Source of the DNA: an uncultured Bacteroidia bacterium
GTDB taxonomy: Bacteria > Bacteroidota > Bacteroidia > Bacteroidales > UBA932
Assembly (NCBI GenBank): GCA_902801205.1
Contig: CADCHE010000012.1
Span: 1-64,000 of the forward strand
Direction of reading: 5' to 3'
Length of the DNA: 64,000 bases
The translations under genes were made by a program, and so were the position numbers. This document shows, piece by piece, positions 48,379-57,583 of the stretch (position 1 is the first letter of the stretch; each line of letters begins with the position of its first letter). The notes under the pieces were generated by a model that made no database searches, had not been told where the DNA came from, and worked only from the letters and a program-made list of their open reading frames with translations.

Positions 48379-49798
48379 GATTAAATAATATTCTGTTTAA
48401 ATACCCTTTCGACTCATTCAACGCAAATGTTATGACAGGCCAGACTCTCTTGATATTTAGGAAAAATAAAACTGCGATACATACGGCAGCCCAATAATAC
48501 ATGGATATACAAACAAAGTATGATTCTACAATTAAAACTAAACCCTGCATTATTGAAATAATAGTACCTAATGATAAGCGCAAATATTTATTAACCGCCA
48601 ATCTTCTTACCAACCAAATCATAAAATATCCCAACATAGTGGCTATGGCCACTATTATTACCCCATACTTTTTCAGGAACAAAACAGTAAATACTATTGA
48701 AACAACCGCTCCAAAGATAGTGGATACAAATTGCATAGTATTCTTTCTTTCTGCCGAAAATACTGAACCCAAAAAGCCGACCATTGCCCCCCAAAAAACA
48801 GAGATAAAAAGGAATGGCGTAACATACCAATAATCCGAGAACTCGCCCGATAGGAGAATGACAGCTATTGGCTTAGCGAGAATAATAAAGACCGACGTCA
48901 TAATAATGACGACCGCAAAATAGCGTCCGTGCATTGCATTTATAAACGCTTTTGTCTCATCGCTTTCATAATTTTTAAGGGCAGATAAAAGCCATGCTTG
49001 TGCAAAAATATCACACAAGACGGTTAAAATGGAAGGAATTCTCAAAGTAGCAGAATAAATACCGACCGCTGAAACACCAATATAGGCAAGCATGATGTAT
49101 CTGTTAACACTACTCAATGCCCACCAGCTCAAAGAATTCGGGACGAGCGGAATGGAATACTTAAGCATTTGTGATTGCAATCCTGGTATTCCTCTCTGCG
49201 TCTTACTTATGGCGGATTTACATGAAAGCGCCATATAGCCGGCAGTGACATACTCACAAAATGTGTACGAAAGAAGGTAACCCAAAATGCCCAGTTTAAA
49301 TACCAACAAAAACAAGAGATTCAACGACACTACCAATCCGGTCCCCATTAGGCCTGCCGTGGCCGACACCTTAACTTTACCTATTCCTCGGGCGAACTTA
49401 TGGAATAATTGTGACAAAGAATGCCCAATGAACATTACGGGGATAAACAACACATATGGGCCTAATGAAAAGAAAAACGGAACATATAGGAATGATACAC
49501 CGAGTATAATGTTAATGACAGAGCCAATAATAGTAATCCGAATACCAACACTTAAGACCTGAGAAGGGTCTATGTCTTTTAAAAAGCAAAACCGCAGAAC
49601 CGCCTCCGAAATCATGCATGTAAGGACTGGATACAACAGATGAGCAGTGGTTTGGACCATATCAGATACCCCATACTCTTCTGTCGTAAGAACAGCTGTG
49701 TACAACGGTACCATCAAGAACACGATGATTTTTGACCCCATGTTCGCGATAGTAAACAATACAGAATTCGATATAAGCTCTTTAACGCGTCCGTTCAT
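48359..49798 (-). CDS. Oligosaccharide flippase (Wzx)
   Basis: The protein has 479 residues with 12-14 predicted membrane helices and many hydrophobic stretches (IIVFLMVPLYTAVLTTEEYG, VSLNLLFLLVFKLGILGYLLS and others). It belongs to the MOP/PST flippases that carry undecaprenyl-linked repeat units across the inner membrane. The N-terminal NMGSKIIVFLMVPLYT pattern is characteristic. It is AT-rich and overlaps the polymerase gene by 17 bases. Confidence 0.88.
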   Translation of the reverse strand: MNGRVKELISNSVLFTIANMGSKIIVFLMVPLYTAVLTTEEYGVSDMVQTTAHLLYPVLTCMISEAVLRFCFLKDIDPSQVLSVGIRITIIGSVINIILGVSFLYVPFFFSLGPYVLFIPVMFIGHSLSQLFHKFARGIGKVKVSATAGLMGTGLVVSLNLLFLLVFKLGILGYLLSYTFCEYVTAGYMALSCKSAISKTQRGIPGLQSQMLKYSIPLVPNSLSWWALSSVNRYIMLAYIGVSAVGIYSATLRIPSILTVLCDIFAQAWLLSALKNYESDETKAFINAMHGRYFAVVIIMTSVFIILAKPIAVILLSGEFSDYWYVTPFLFISVFWGAMVGFLGSVFSAERKNTMQFVSTIFGAVVSIVFTVLFLKKYGVIIVAIATMLGYFMIWLVRRLAVNKYLRLSLGTIISIMQGLVLIVESYFVCISMYYWAAVCIAVLFFLNIKRVWPVITFALNESKGYLNRILFNHGKTDN

Positions 49799-50960
49799 AG
49801 TTTAACAGATATGCCAGAATGAATACCCATTCATATCCCCAGCTACTTCCCAAGACAACCGATTGTGAAAAAAGAGCGACTACCAGGACATATAGGTATG
49901 GTCGAAGTGGTTCACATCGTTTTATTACCCTAACATACATTAGCAGCACCAGAATTAGTCCAAGAACACCATATTTGACAAGGATTCTCCAAAAATCGGA
50001 AACAAACAGACTGCCACTCTTAAGGAAAATTAATTTCCCTGTATTAATTTCAGGATGCTTAAGCAAAAAGTCATTTATATTTGCTGCGTCAGCACCTAAT
50101 ATTAGATACTCTCCAGGTGTAGCAGCCACAAGGTTTGGGCCGTTCATAATACGCTGACTGCTCATAATCTCAGTATTCTCCATCTTATCAACACCTTGGG
50201 AGAAATACTCCATATTAAATAGCGAATAGCCCAAAGCCACCGCCAATATCAACAATAAGGCTTTATGATACCATTTCAAACTTCCTCGAATGAAAAAAAC
50301 AGCCAGTAACACTACTACGAAGATGATACCATTGGTGGAGGAGGACAGAAAAAGCGACAAGGCATAAATAGAGCCCATAACGAAGTTTCTTTCCGACAAA
50401 CATAAAAACAAAGGGATTACCATGAATGTTGCATAGCTCGAGGGCTCCCAGAAAAAAGATGTAGGACGGAATATATCCTCAAAGGCACGGCTCGACATAT
50501 CTTGAGCAGGAAATAACGGAAGCGTGAGAGGATGAATGGAGCTGACATTACCGCTAATAATCAGCATATAGTGATAGAAAAGACCTCCAAGACATAATAA
50601 TGCTACCCAATGAAACGAGCCAACAAGTTTTTGATAGTTAACTGCAGACACTACTATAGGTATGGATATGGCAATAATTAGACTAGACATTACATCACCT
50701 ATCATATAAGTGGGCATCCCTGCAAAGAACACATAAACTATCAGTTCATGTAATGCGTAAAAAACCGTTAGTATTGTAAGTGGTTTAAACCAAATAGTCT
50801 TGGGGTTCTTCACGAAAGCTATCACGTCCAATAGTAAGAACATGACAAAGTTCATATGAACTATGCCCCATGCATACTGGGAAATGATAGGATATAGTGC
50901 AACTAACAACTCAAACACACCTACTTCGTTTAGGTGTAATGTTTGAAATAGTTTCTTCAT
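49782..50960 (-). CDS. Capsule polymerase (Wzy), multi-pass membrane protein
   Basis: The protein has 392 residues, almost wholly hydrophobic, with about ten membrane segments (VMFLLLDVIAFV, LGGLFYHYMLIIS, IIFVVVLLAVFFIRG and others). A long loop between about 255 and 310 (GPNLVAATPGEYLILGAD) could hold the substrate site. Wzy proteins share almost no sequence, so the call rests on topology and position next to Wzx. It polymerises the repeat units in the periplasmic face. Confidence 0.72.
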   Translation of the reverse strand: MKKLFQTLHLNEVGVFELLVALYPIISQYAWGIVHMNFVMFLLLDVIAFVKNPKTIWFKPLTILTVFYALHELIVYVFFAGMPTYMIGDVMSSLIIAISIPIVVSAVNYQKLVGSFHWVALLCLGGLFYHYMLIISGNVSSIHPLTLPLFPAQDMSSRAFEDIFRPTSFFWEPSSYATFMVIPLFLCLSERNFVMGSIYALSLFLSSSTNGIIFVVVLLAVFFIRGSLKWYHKALLLILAVALGYSLFNMEYFSQGVDKMENTEIMSSQRIMNGPNLVAATPGEYLILGADAANINDFLLKHPEINTGKLIFLKSGSLFVSDFWRILVKYGVLGLILVLLMYVRVIKRCEPLRPYLYVLVVALFSQSVVLGSSWGYEWVFILAYLLNYERTR

Positions 50961-50962
50961 TC

Positions 50963-53296
50963 CTACTTAATTTTCTTAATGATTCTTATTAGCTCACGAC
51001 CGATAGCAGTGGACTTGATACTTTTGCTGGCATGTGAGATTTTAATACTTTTCTTCACTTTCTCTATCTCTGTGTCCACTAAAGAAGACGCCTTCGAGTT
51101 ATACCCGCCATTTGAATAAGCTTTAGCAAAAGACTCTTTAGAGGCATTGGGCACCATTGGATGCGACAACTGCCCATTTCTTCGGACAAGATCCTCAGTA
51201 TTAATCGAACGCGAAACAATCCTGTCAGCAATAGATGCAAAAGCAGCAGCACCTGCTTCAGTATTAACCATTACCATAGAAAATCCTTTAATCGCAATAC
51301 CCACCATGGCCGCATAGCGACCATCACTATCCCAAAAATCTCCAAGCGTTATATCGCTTACACGTTCAGGGCGGGCATAATGACACTGGTAGCAGTTTTC
51401 GCGATAATAAATACCGCATAGAAAACCAGCGATGTAGCGGCTTGAAGGATAGTATTCTGAATATTTCTCTTTCCCGTCAGAATCAGATAAACGCACACCA
51501 TAGCGGCTTTTTCCACTTACGTCTTTGATGCGGAACTGAACTGAAAGGTCTTCCTTTTTCAACATCGGGTACTCACTAGAAACAATATCGTTGAATATCT
51601 GTTGAGAAGGGACACCGTGGCAAACAAAATCGACGGTCAGAAGATTCTCATAACTGCGACCAAGATAAGTCTTTACCCCAGCAACCTGACAAGGAGTACC
51701 TACGAAAAGAACTTTAAGCCCATTCTTAAGGTCGGCTTTTATTTGAGGCATGATGCCTCGCATATCACTCAACACATATTTGCTTCCTTTTAAGCGTAAG
51801 ACATCTATCTCCTTGTCAATACGAATGTGTCTAATATGGGTTGCCTGTTCAGATGTGCAGCCATACACAACCCCGCCCTGCGAAATAATTCGCTTTGAAA
51901 GAACTGATGCCAACCCGCCTGAAGTAGAAGATAAACACTCCGACTCTTGAATTGCAGTAGCAACATAAGAGTTCACTGGTTTTCGCAATTCTGGCTGGTA
52001 AATGTTGTGACAAACTTTTTCGCATAGGCCACAGTTAACACACTTTGTCAAATCCTTTTGAGGGTAACGGAAGCCCATCAGATCCGACCGTACCTGAATT
52101 GCATTGTGAGCACATATAGAAGAGCAGGCGGTACAATCAGTGCATTCGTTGGCCGGACAGATTCTCCTATCAATGAGTGCCTTCTGAAGAAATGCAATAG
52201 ATTTATTTCTTAATTCTTCAAGTTTAATGCTTGCTGAAGAGTAATCTACATCAGAGAAATCGATATATCCAGGAGAATCGTAAAGCCTGTCTTCTAAGCC
52301 TATTTTCGATAAGATATCATACAAACGCGAGTTATCGGATGCCGTATTTCCCCCCTCAATCTTTGTAAATGAATAGAATGATTTACGATAATTGATAGCA
52401 AAAGCCGTACCGTGGAAAGAATCCGTAAGCACAAGACGCGCATCGCGTATCAAGCCGAGGAATTCGCGAGGTCCGGTTTTGGGCAGCAAATTATTACCTT
52501 CTCCTACATCACGCCAACTTACGGGGATAAAGTATAGAGGAAGTCCTAATGCAACCGACAACTGTTTGGCGATTACTCTGTAATATGGCCTATCGCCAAT
52601 AAAATAGCAAAGGATATATGGGGTCTTTATCCCCGGCGTGGTAGCCAGTATATTCCAATCGTTGCCCGTAAGCAAAAAGGTGGGATCGAGCACATTGACT
52701 ATTTCTTTGCCCTTTACACAGTCTGAAAGAACCTTCTGTCCTATTGACTCCCGGCAACTAATAGCATCATATTGCTGGAGATAGTAATTAATCTGGTCTG
52801 ATTCGGTTTTCTGTAAACTGGCAACACCAATGCTTGGAGCGTATGCTATCTTACGGGCAGACACTGGAGCAAATCGCAAAAACATCGCTGGATGAAGCCC
52901 TATCTTTGGAGACCATGTCTGATCGGATCCCGTAACATAGATGTCGTAATCTAACTTTTCTCTTTTTAATTCAGGATAGGAGTTGAAAGTCTGGCTGCTG
53001 ACCTTCAATGAACTGTCGAAGAATTCGTCAAAGAAGGGCCTCTTCTCCTTAAAAACTGAATCATATTTCTTCAAACGATATACACGCTCCCTCTCTCTGA
53101 TATATACCCCCATCCTGCGAATACGAAGCATAACAAGTTGTACCCGAGATAACTTCTTTTCGTTGTGAGCACGGAAGTCAATTATTTCCGAATCATAATC
53201 GCCAAGGCTCTCTATGGCTTTCTGCAACGCATAAGCTTGCAGGACTGTGCCATAGTTATAGTAATGGTGATATGTTATTATACCAACTTTCTTCAT
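50963..53296 (-). CDS. Fusion: polysaccharide pyruvyltransferase + F420-hydrogenase beta iron-sulfur domain
   Basis: The protein has 777 residues in one uninterrupted frame. Residues 1-370 are a polysaccharide pyruvyltransferase (GIITYHHYYNYGTVLQAYAL, VTGSDQTWSP, TDSFHGTAFAINY). Residues about 380-600 carry two 4Fe-4S cluster motifs (Cys385-388-391-395 and Cys419-422-425-429), then the F420-hydrogenase/dehydrogenase beta type domain (GTPCQVAGVKTYLG, DFVCHGVPS, CHYARPERVSDITLGDFW). These are normally two neighbouring genes. A redox step linked to ketal pyruvylation is conceivable. It starts after a 150-base gap and is the last of its sub-block. Confidence 0.85.
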   Translation of the reverse strand: MKKVGIITYHHYYNYGTVLQAYALQKAIESLGDYDSEIIDFRAHNEKKLSRVQLVMLRIRRMGVYIRERERVYRLKKYDSVFKEKRPFFDEFFDSSLKVSSQTFNSYPELKREKLDYDIYVTGSDQTWSPKIGLHPAMFLRFAPVSARKIAYAPSIGVASLQKTESDQINYYLQQYDAISCRESIGQKVLSDCVKGKEIVNVLDPTFLLTGNDWNILATTPGIKTPYILCYFIGDRPYYRVIAKQLSVALGLPLYFIPVSWRDVGEGNNLLPKTGPREFLGLIRDARLVLTDSFHGTAFAINYRKSFYSFTKIEGGNTASDNSRLYDILSKIGLEDRLYDSPGYIDFSDVDYSSASIKLEELRNKSIAFLQKALIDRRICPANECTDCTACSSICAHNAIQVRSDLMGFRYPQKDLTKCVNCGLCEKVCHNIYQPELRKPVNSYVATAIQESECLSSTSGGLASVLSKRIISQGGVVYGCTSEQATHIRHIRIDKEIDVLRLKGSKYVLSDMRGIMPQIKADLKNGLKVLFVGTPCQVAGVKTYLGRSYENLLTVDFVCHGVPSQQIFNDIVSSEYPMLKKEDLSVQFRIKDVSGKSRYGVRLSDSDGKEKYSEYYPSSRYIAGFLCGIYYRENCYQCHYARPERVSDITLGDFWDSDGRYAAMVGIAIKGFSMVMVNTEAGAAAFASIADRIVSRSINTEDLVRRNGQLSHPMVPNASKESFAKAYSNGGYNSKASSLVDTEIEKVKKSIKISHASKSIKSTAIGRELIRIIKKIK

Positions 53297-53451
53297 TATA
53301 CCATGTTTGGGTTGTAATATGTTTTAACAGCAGAAGACGCACCCGTTTTGATTGAACTTTTTATCATATGAGAGATCAGTGTTCTACCGCCTCAAATCCG
53401 GTTGCATGTAAAAAACGGATGATATATGTTTTTATGTTAACTAACGATTTA

Positions 53452-54021
53452 TTATGCCCAAGCTAATGCCGAATCTATCAATTCAATGATACTCTTACCC
53501 GAGGGACGAACATAGCTAATCGATGTAATATCATCTTCGACTTGATTACATCCCTGGGCGAAAACGGCTTTCTCCAACAAAGCCGCAATGAGACTGCAAG
53601 TATAGGAAAGCGGTTCTGTATATGACCGACCAACTACGACAAGTTTCTGTGCCTTCTGCTGGATAGCGGTATCCATCACGACATTGACGGGCTTAAGCAA
53701 AGCCGTGCACGCTTCAGCAGGGTCTTCGTCGCACTCTCGCTCTGACTTTATCGTCGGAGCAGAGAGAACGAAGTCAACCCCATCCATTGCTTCCGCCATA
53801 TAGGCAGGGTCATTGACATCGCCAATGTAGTACTTCACTCGGGCAGCAACTGCGGCATCATCTACTTGCAGCCGGTCACGCAACACAGTCAGCCCCTCTT
53901 CATCACCACTATAGGCACGCACCTGCACCACTCCCTGCTCCAGGAAGTGACCCACCACAGCCTCAGTTATCAAACGTCTGCCTCCAATTAGCAGGAGGAC
54001 TTTGTTGTTGTATTGGGTCAT
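53452..54021 (-). CDS. Degenerate nucleotide-sugar dehydratase paralogue (probable pseudoenzyme)
   Basis: The protein has 189 residues. It aligns with the N-terminal two thirds of CapD/PseB-type dehydratases: KVLLLIGGRRLITEA (13-21, where GGxGxxG is lost), KYYIGDVND (63-71) and VVGRSYTEPLSYTCSLIAALLEK (129-151, where the family has STDKAxxPxxxMGxSK). The Tyr/Met-xxx-Lys catalytic unit is gone and the C-terminal substrate domain is missing. The frame stays open, so it may be maintained for another role. It lies between the PPT fusion and the KAP NTPase. Confidence 0.6.
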   Translation of the reverse strand: MTQYNNKVLLLIGGRRLITEAVVGHFLEQGVVQVRAYSGDEEGLTVLRDRLQVDDAAVAARVKYYIGDVNDPAYMAEAMDGVDFVLSAPTIKSERECDEDPAEACTALLKPVNVVMDTAIQQKAQKLVVVGRSYTEPLSYTCSLIAALLEKAVFAQGCNQVEDDITSISYVRPSGKSIIELIDSALAWA

Positions 54022-54113
54022 ATATTATTGTAAAGTATATCGTCTATAGTGTATAGTCAGCTGACTTGGTTTTAAGTTTCAGATTACAAGTCACCCGGAT
54101 AGCCTATAGGCAA

Positions 54114-57100
54114 CTAAATCTTCTCCTTTTTTTCTCTTGGTAACATCTCTCTTAATTCTCCTGCAATTTCTGCATATAGTTCTAAATCTACAATCTCTTT
54201 CACCAATGATGCTGCTATTGTTGTATCAAGGTACATAATAGCCAAATAGAAATCTTTATTGGAAAGGATGATTGCTGCACAATCTGAATCCTTGCAAATA
54301 GGTTTGATAAAATGCTGCATCAGACCTCTCGCTGTATTCGCATCCATATCGGAGCCGAGCATCGGCAACATTCGTCCAAAATATGAAAATTTAACTATGT
54401 TAATGTCCGTCTTTGCAAAATGGTCATTCAGCATCGTATGCAAATAGCTCTTGAGTGTAACCACGTCAGCATATCCAAGAATGGCATCAAGCAATGCTGA
54501 TTCTTTCATCTCGTTGTGGTCGTATAGCCACTGCAGCATCGTCACGGCTTCATTAGTAAGCGATGCACTAGCTTGAGGCATATACTTCGTGCCTAGATAG
54601 GTCTGCACGAATGCCTTCCAGTAGTCATCCACCACAAGTGTTGTCACCATACGGTTGTACCCTTGCTGCACCTGCTGAGATTTTGCTAAAAAGCCCGTAT
54701 TTTGCAAACCCATAGATTCTACCCCAAGCCTGATAATGCTATCACTAAAACTCCCTGAATAGTCCCGATATGCCTCGAAGAAATCCTGATGCACATAATT
54801 TTTTACCTCTTTTACATATTCATTCTGTGCACTTATCTCGCCCCAGTTAATATCAGGCCATTGATTGAACTGTTTCAATAATTTACCCCGCTCCAAACCC
54901 AATGCCTTCTGCAAGTCCACCAGATGCTGAGCCACGTACACCGTATCAAGTTCATCACCCTCAAGATGCTCAACACAGTAGACATTCAATTTCCTATATG
55001 CACTTCCTTCCTTGCCTGTATGCTTCAGTAACTCGGTATATTCAAAGTACCTATTCATACACATACATATCCTCGGGAGCATCTGGTCTTCTATCTCGTT
55101 CAAATCTTTTCCGTCAGCTAACGACATCGCCATTACATCCTCTAAACCCACAGGTAATTTCTCAGCCCACGGAGCCTTGTCGCCATTCAAAAAGGTAGCA
55201 ACCGTTTCAGGTTTAAACCTCTCGCTCAATACTCCCCCGTCATCGGATAGCACACGATTCACGTATGCTGCCACACAAATATCCTGCTTAATATTGTCCT
55301 CAGATATAGCCTTCGACAATGCTTTCTTCAGTTCTGTAAGGTCATAGTATTCGTCATCCTTGATATAATCAACTACCGTAGCCACTATGCTATTTCCACT
55401 TATGGCACCTTTGTACAGGTAATCGTTCAACTCTCGTTGCCCCGTCCTCAGTCCATAATGTTTATACTCTTCCTTGGCATCGCAAACATATTTGGCAAAC
55501 ACATCTGCTTCAGAGGTTACAGGCTTATACCACCTTGAATCGTCAAACGCCAAATTCGCAGCCTTCAAGACCTCTTGCAACTGATGCTGCGCTTTGAAAT
55601 AAGCTGCGCCATCGTTCACCGGCAACTTTTGCATCGCTTCCGCATATTTCTTCGCCATAGCCACAACGCGCTTTTGTGTTGCGTGCTGGATGAGTATTGT
55701 CAGCGTCTTGTCGTACTGATGGTTCTCATAACGACTATCTGCCTTCATATTAGCTAGGAAGTCCCACTTAATTTGTAACTCTTCTTTAATGTCAGTTATC
55801 TGCTTTGCACCATCAAGCGAAGCCATGCTCGTCACCACATTATTCAGTGATGCTTGGTCGATGTCATTTATCACATCATTTAATACCGTCAAGAAGTTGG
55901 GCTCATCCACGTAGTTGACAATCGACTGACCTGCCGTCACCATTCGTTTCAATTCATTACGCAACGGCAACTCTCCTGCCAGTTTTTCATCCTCAAGCCC
56001 ATAGGCATACTGGCACAATTCTGTCCGCACCTTTTCTTTGTCGGGGTAGAAAGCGCCAATCTTATCAAAGAGGTGATCACTCAGCAGTTGAGCATCCAAA
56101 TACTCTCGCGAATAGAAAAGGAAGTCCTTCTTTAGGATGTACAATGCCAAGTTCTGTAGCCTGTATTTCTCGTCTTTCCATTGCAGACGCATAGCAACCA
56201 ACTCATTGACGAACCGAATGACAGTACGCGGATTGGGGTGTTCTTCCAAGTGGGTAAAAACTTGACAGATATGTTCCCTATCGTGCTCTTCTGGACCAAA
56301 TGCCATATCGAAATAAGTATAGAAGAGTTTTCCATAGTCCGTAATAACAGGGCCTGGCACGTGATAAGTAATCGGGAATGTCTTGCTGATAAACTGCTTA
56401 ATGCGCTCAGCATCTTCCTTTTTCCCATCGTTATTCTCATCGCTTCCATATATAGCCTGGCAAAGGTGCTTATAGTCGTAGGGAATGACTGTCCAAATGT
56501 TTTCAAACTCCCCTCCTGCAAAGAATGTATAGATACTCGACCACAACTGCATCACCTTTTCAGACGGCAAACGGTCCATATTGTCGAACACGATAATGAG
56601 TTTTCTACAGCGACCTTTGCAAGTACTCAGATGGTCTGATATGGCTTTCATCCAATTCTTGAATTCCGCCACCGAGGGCTCCTCGCTGCTTGTATATTCC
56701 TCATCGATAGTATCGTCCTCTCGCTGACTGATAAGTTTGAGCGTTCTATCCCAGTTCCCATCCCTGCGACGATAACAGGATGCCACACAAAGACCTAAAA
56801 GTATTGGCAACAAATCCATTATAATTGCGGCCCACACGGGAAAGCAACTAACATTGTCAAGTATTAATCCTGAGATCACAGTCAAGACGGCAAATGCCGC
56901 AACTAAACATATACCCCAGACAGCTGCGCCTGAAAGACGAGGCGTTGAATGCTTGATGGTTGTCGTCTTATTTGAAAGCAGCAGCGACAACTGGTTCTCC
57001 CACACATCCTTGTGAGGCTTCCCGTTGCGCATCTGTATCTCGACTTCACCCTGTAGGATTTTTTCACGAATAAGACTACTAGTCAATGTCTCCAAAATTG

Positions 57101-57404
57101 ACCTGCGCTGTAAGTCTTCCTGATGTCCCCAAGCATCATAAATAAAGAAATGGTAACCCTCTGCTTCCAGTTCCTTGTTAATCATGCGTACTACATTAGA
57201 CTTACCAGAGCCCCAACTGCCCTCAAGTCCAACAATACGAGACATAGTGTCCCCTCTTTTGCTTTTATCTTTTGGATTGGTATCCACCATCCTAATATAA
57301 TCACACACACTATGAGCCAGCCGCTCCTGCGAGTGACCTTCAAAGCAGTCCACTCCAGCAGGCTTATCCGGAATGAAATGAGGAAATTTTGTCTCGTCTA
57401 ACAT
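54114..57404 (-). CDS. KAP family P-loop NTPase with two membrane segments
   Basis: The protein has 1096 residues. Walker A is GLEGSWGSGKSN (59-70), Walker B KLIIVFDNMDRL (268-279). Two hydrophobic segments lie between them (about 160-182 and 188-210), an arrangement typical of KAP ATPases such as PifA, which blocks phage T7. The C-terminal 700 residues are helical and have no recognisable domain. It sits in the capsule operon direction, is AT-rich and not a sugar enzyme, so it is probably a defence gene carried in the locus. That role is inference. Confidence 0.82.
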   Translation of the reverse strand: MLDETKFPHFIPDKPAGVDCFEGHSQERLAHSVCDYIRMVDTNPKDKSKRGDTMSRIVGLEGSWGSGKSNVVRMINKELEAEGYHFFIYDAWGHQEDLQRRSILETLTSSLIREKILQGEVEIQMRNGKPHKDVWENQLSLLLSNKTTTIKHSTPRLSGAAVWGICLVAAFAVLTVISGLILDNVSCFPVWAAIIMDLLPILLGLCVASCYRRRDGNWDRTLKLISQREDDTIDEEYTSSEEPSVAEFKNWMKAISDHLSTCKGRCRKLIIVFDNMDRLPSEKVMQLWSSIYTFFAGGEFENIWTVIPYDYKHLCQAIYGSDENNDGKKEDAERIKQFISKTFPITYHVPGPVITDYGKLFYTYFDMAFGPEEHDREHICQVFTHLEEHPNPRTVIRFVNELVAMRLQWKDEKYRLQNLALYILKKDFLFYSREYLDAQLLSDHLFDKIGAFYPDKEKVRTELCQYAYGLEDEKLAGELPLRNELKRMVTAGQSIVNYVDEPNFLTVLNDVINDIDQASLNNVVTSMASLDGAKQITDIKEELQIKWDFLANMKADSRYENHQYDKTLTILIQHATQKRVVAMAKKYAEAMQKLPVNDGAAYFKAQHQLQEVLKAANLAFDDSRWYKPVTSEADVFAKYVCDAKEEYKHYGLRTGQRELNDYLYKGAISGNSIVATVVDYIKDDEYYDLTELKKALSKAISEDNIKQDICVAAYVNRVLSDDGGVLSERFKPETVATFLNGDKAPWAEKLPVGLEDVMAMSLADGKDLNEIEDQMLPRICMCMNRYFEYTELLKHTGKEGSAYRKLNVYCVEHLEGDELDTVYVAQHLVDLQKALGLERGKLLKQFNQWPDINWGEISAQNEYVKEVKNYVHQDFFEAYRDYSGSFSDSIIRLGVESMGLQNTGFLAKSQQVQQGYNRMVTTLVVDDYWKAFVQTYLGTKYMPQASASLTNEAVTMLQWLYDHNEMKESALLDAILGYADVVTLKSYLHTMLNDHFAKTDINIVKFSYFGRMLPMLGSDMDANTARGLMQHFIKPICKDSDCAAIILSNKDFYLAIMYLDTTIAASLVKEIVDLELYAEIAGELREMLPREKKEKI

Positions 57405-57583
57405 AACACTGCCATTAATAAAATTATCGAATAGTATGCATCTCAGTTATTACTCTTTCCCTCGTTACCCCTCTTCTAACTCACTTCCTGCCCCGCGCTT
57501 GGTGAGTCTGTCGAACCATCCCCAGCAAAAAGGACACCCAAGGAGGACCCAAGGAACACCAAAGGAGGATCCAAGGAAGATCC
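57405..57583. other. Intergenic stretch with a degenerate tandem repeat
   Basis: No gene. It ends in a purine-rich tandem repeat (57530-57582) of the unit CCAAGGAGGA with small changes, right before the LegB stop codon. It marks the boundary between the AT-rich KAP gene and the more GC-rich LegB gene. Confidence 0.5.
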
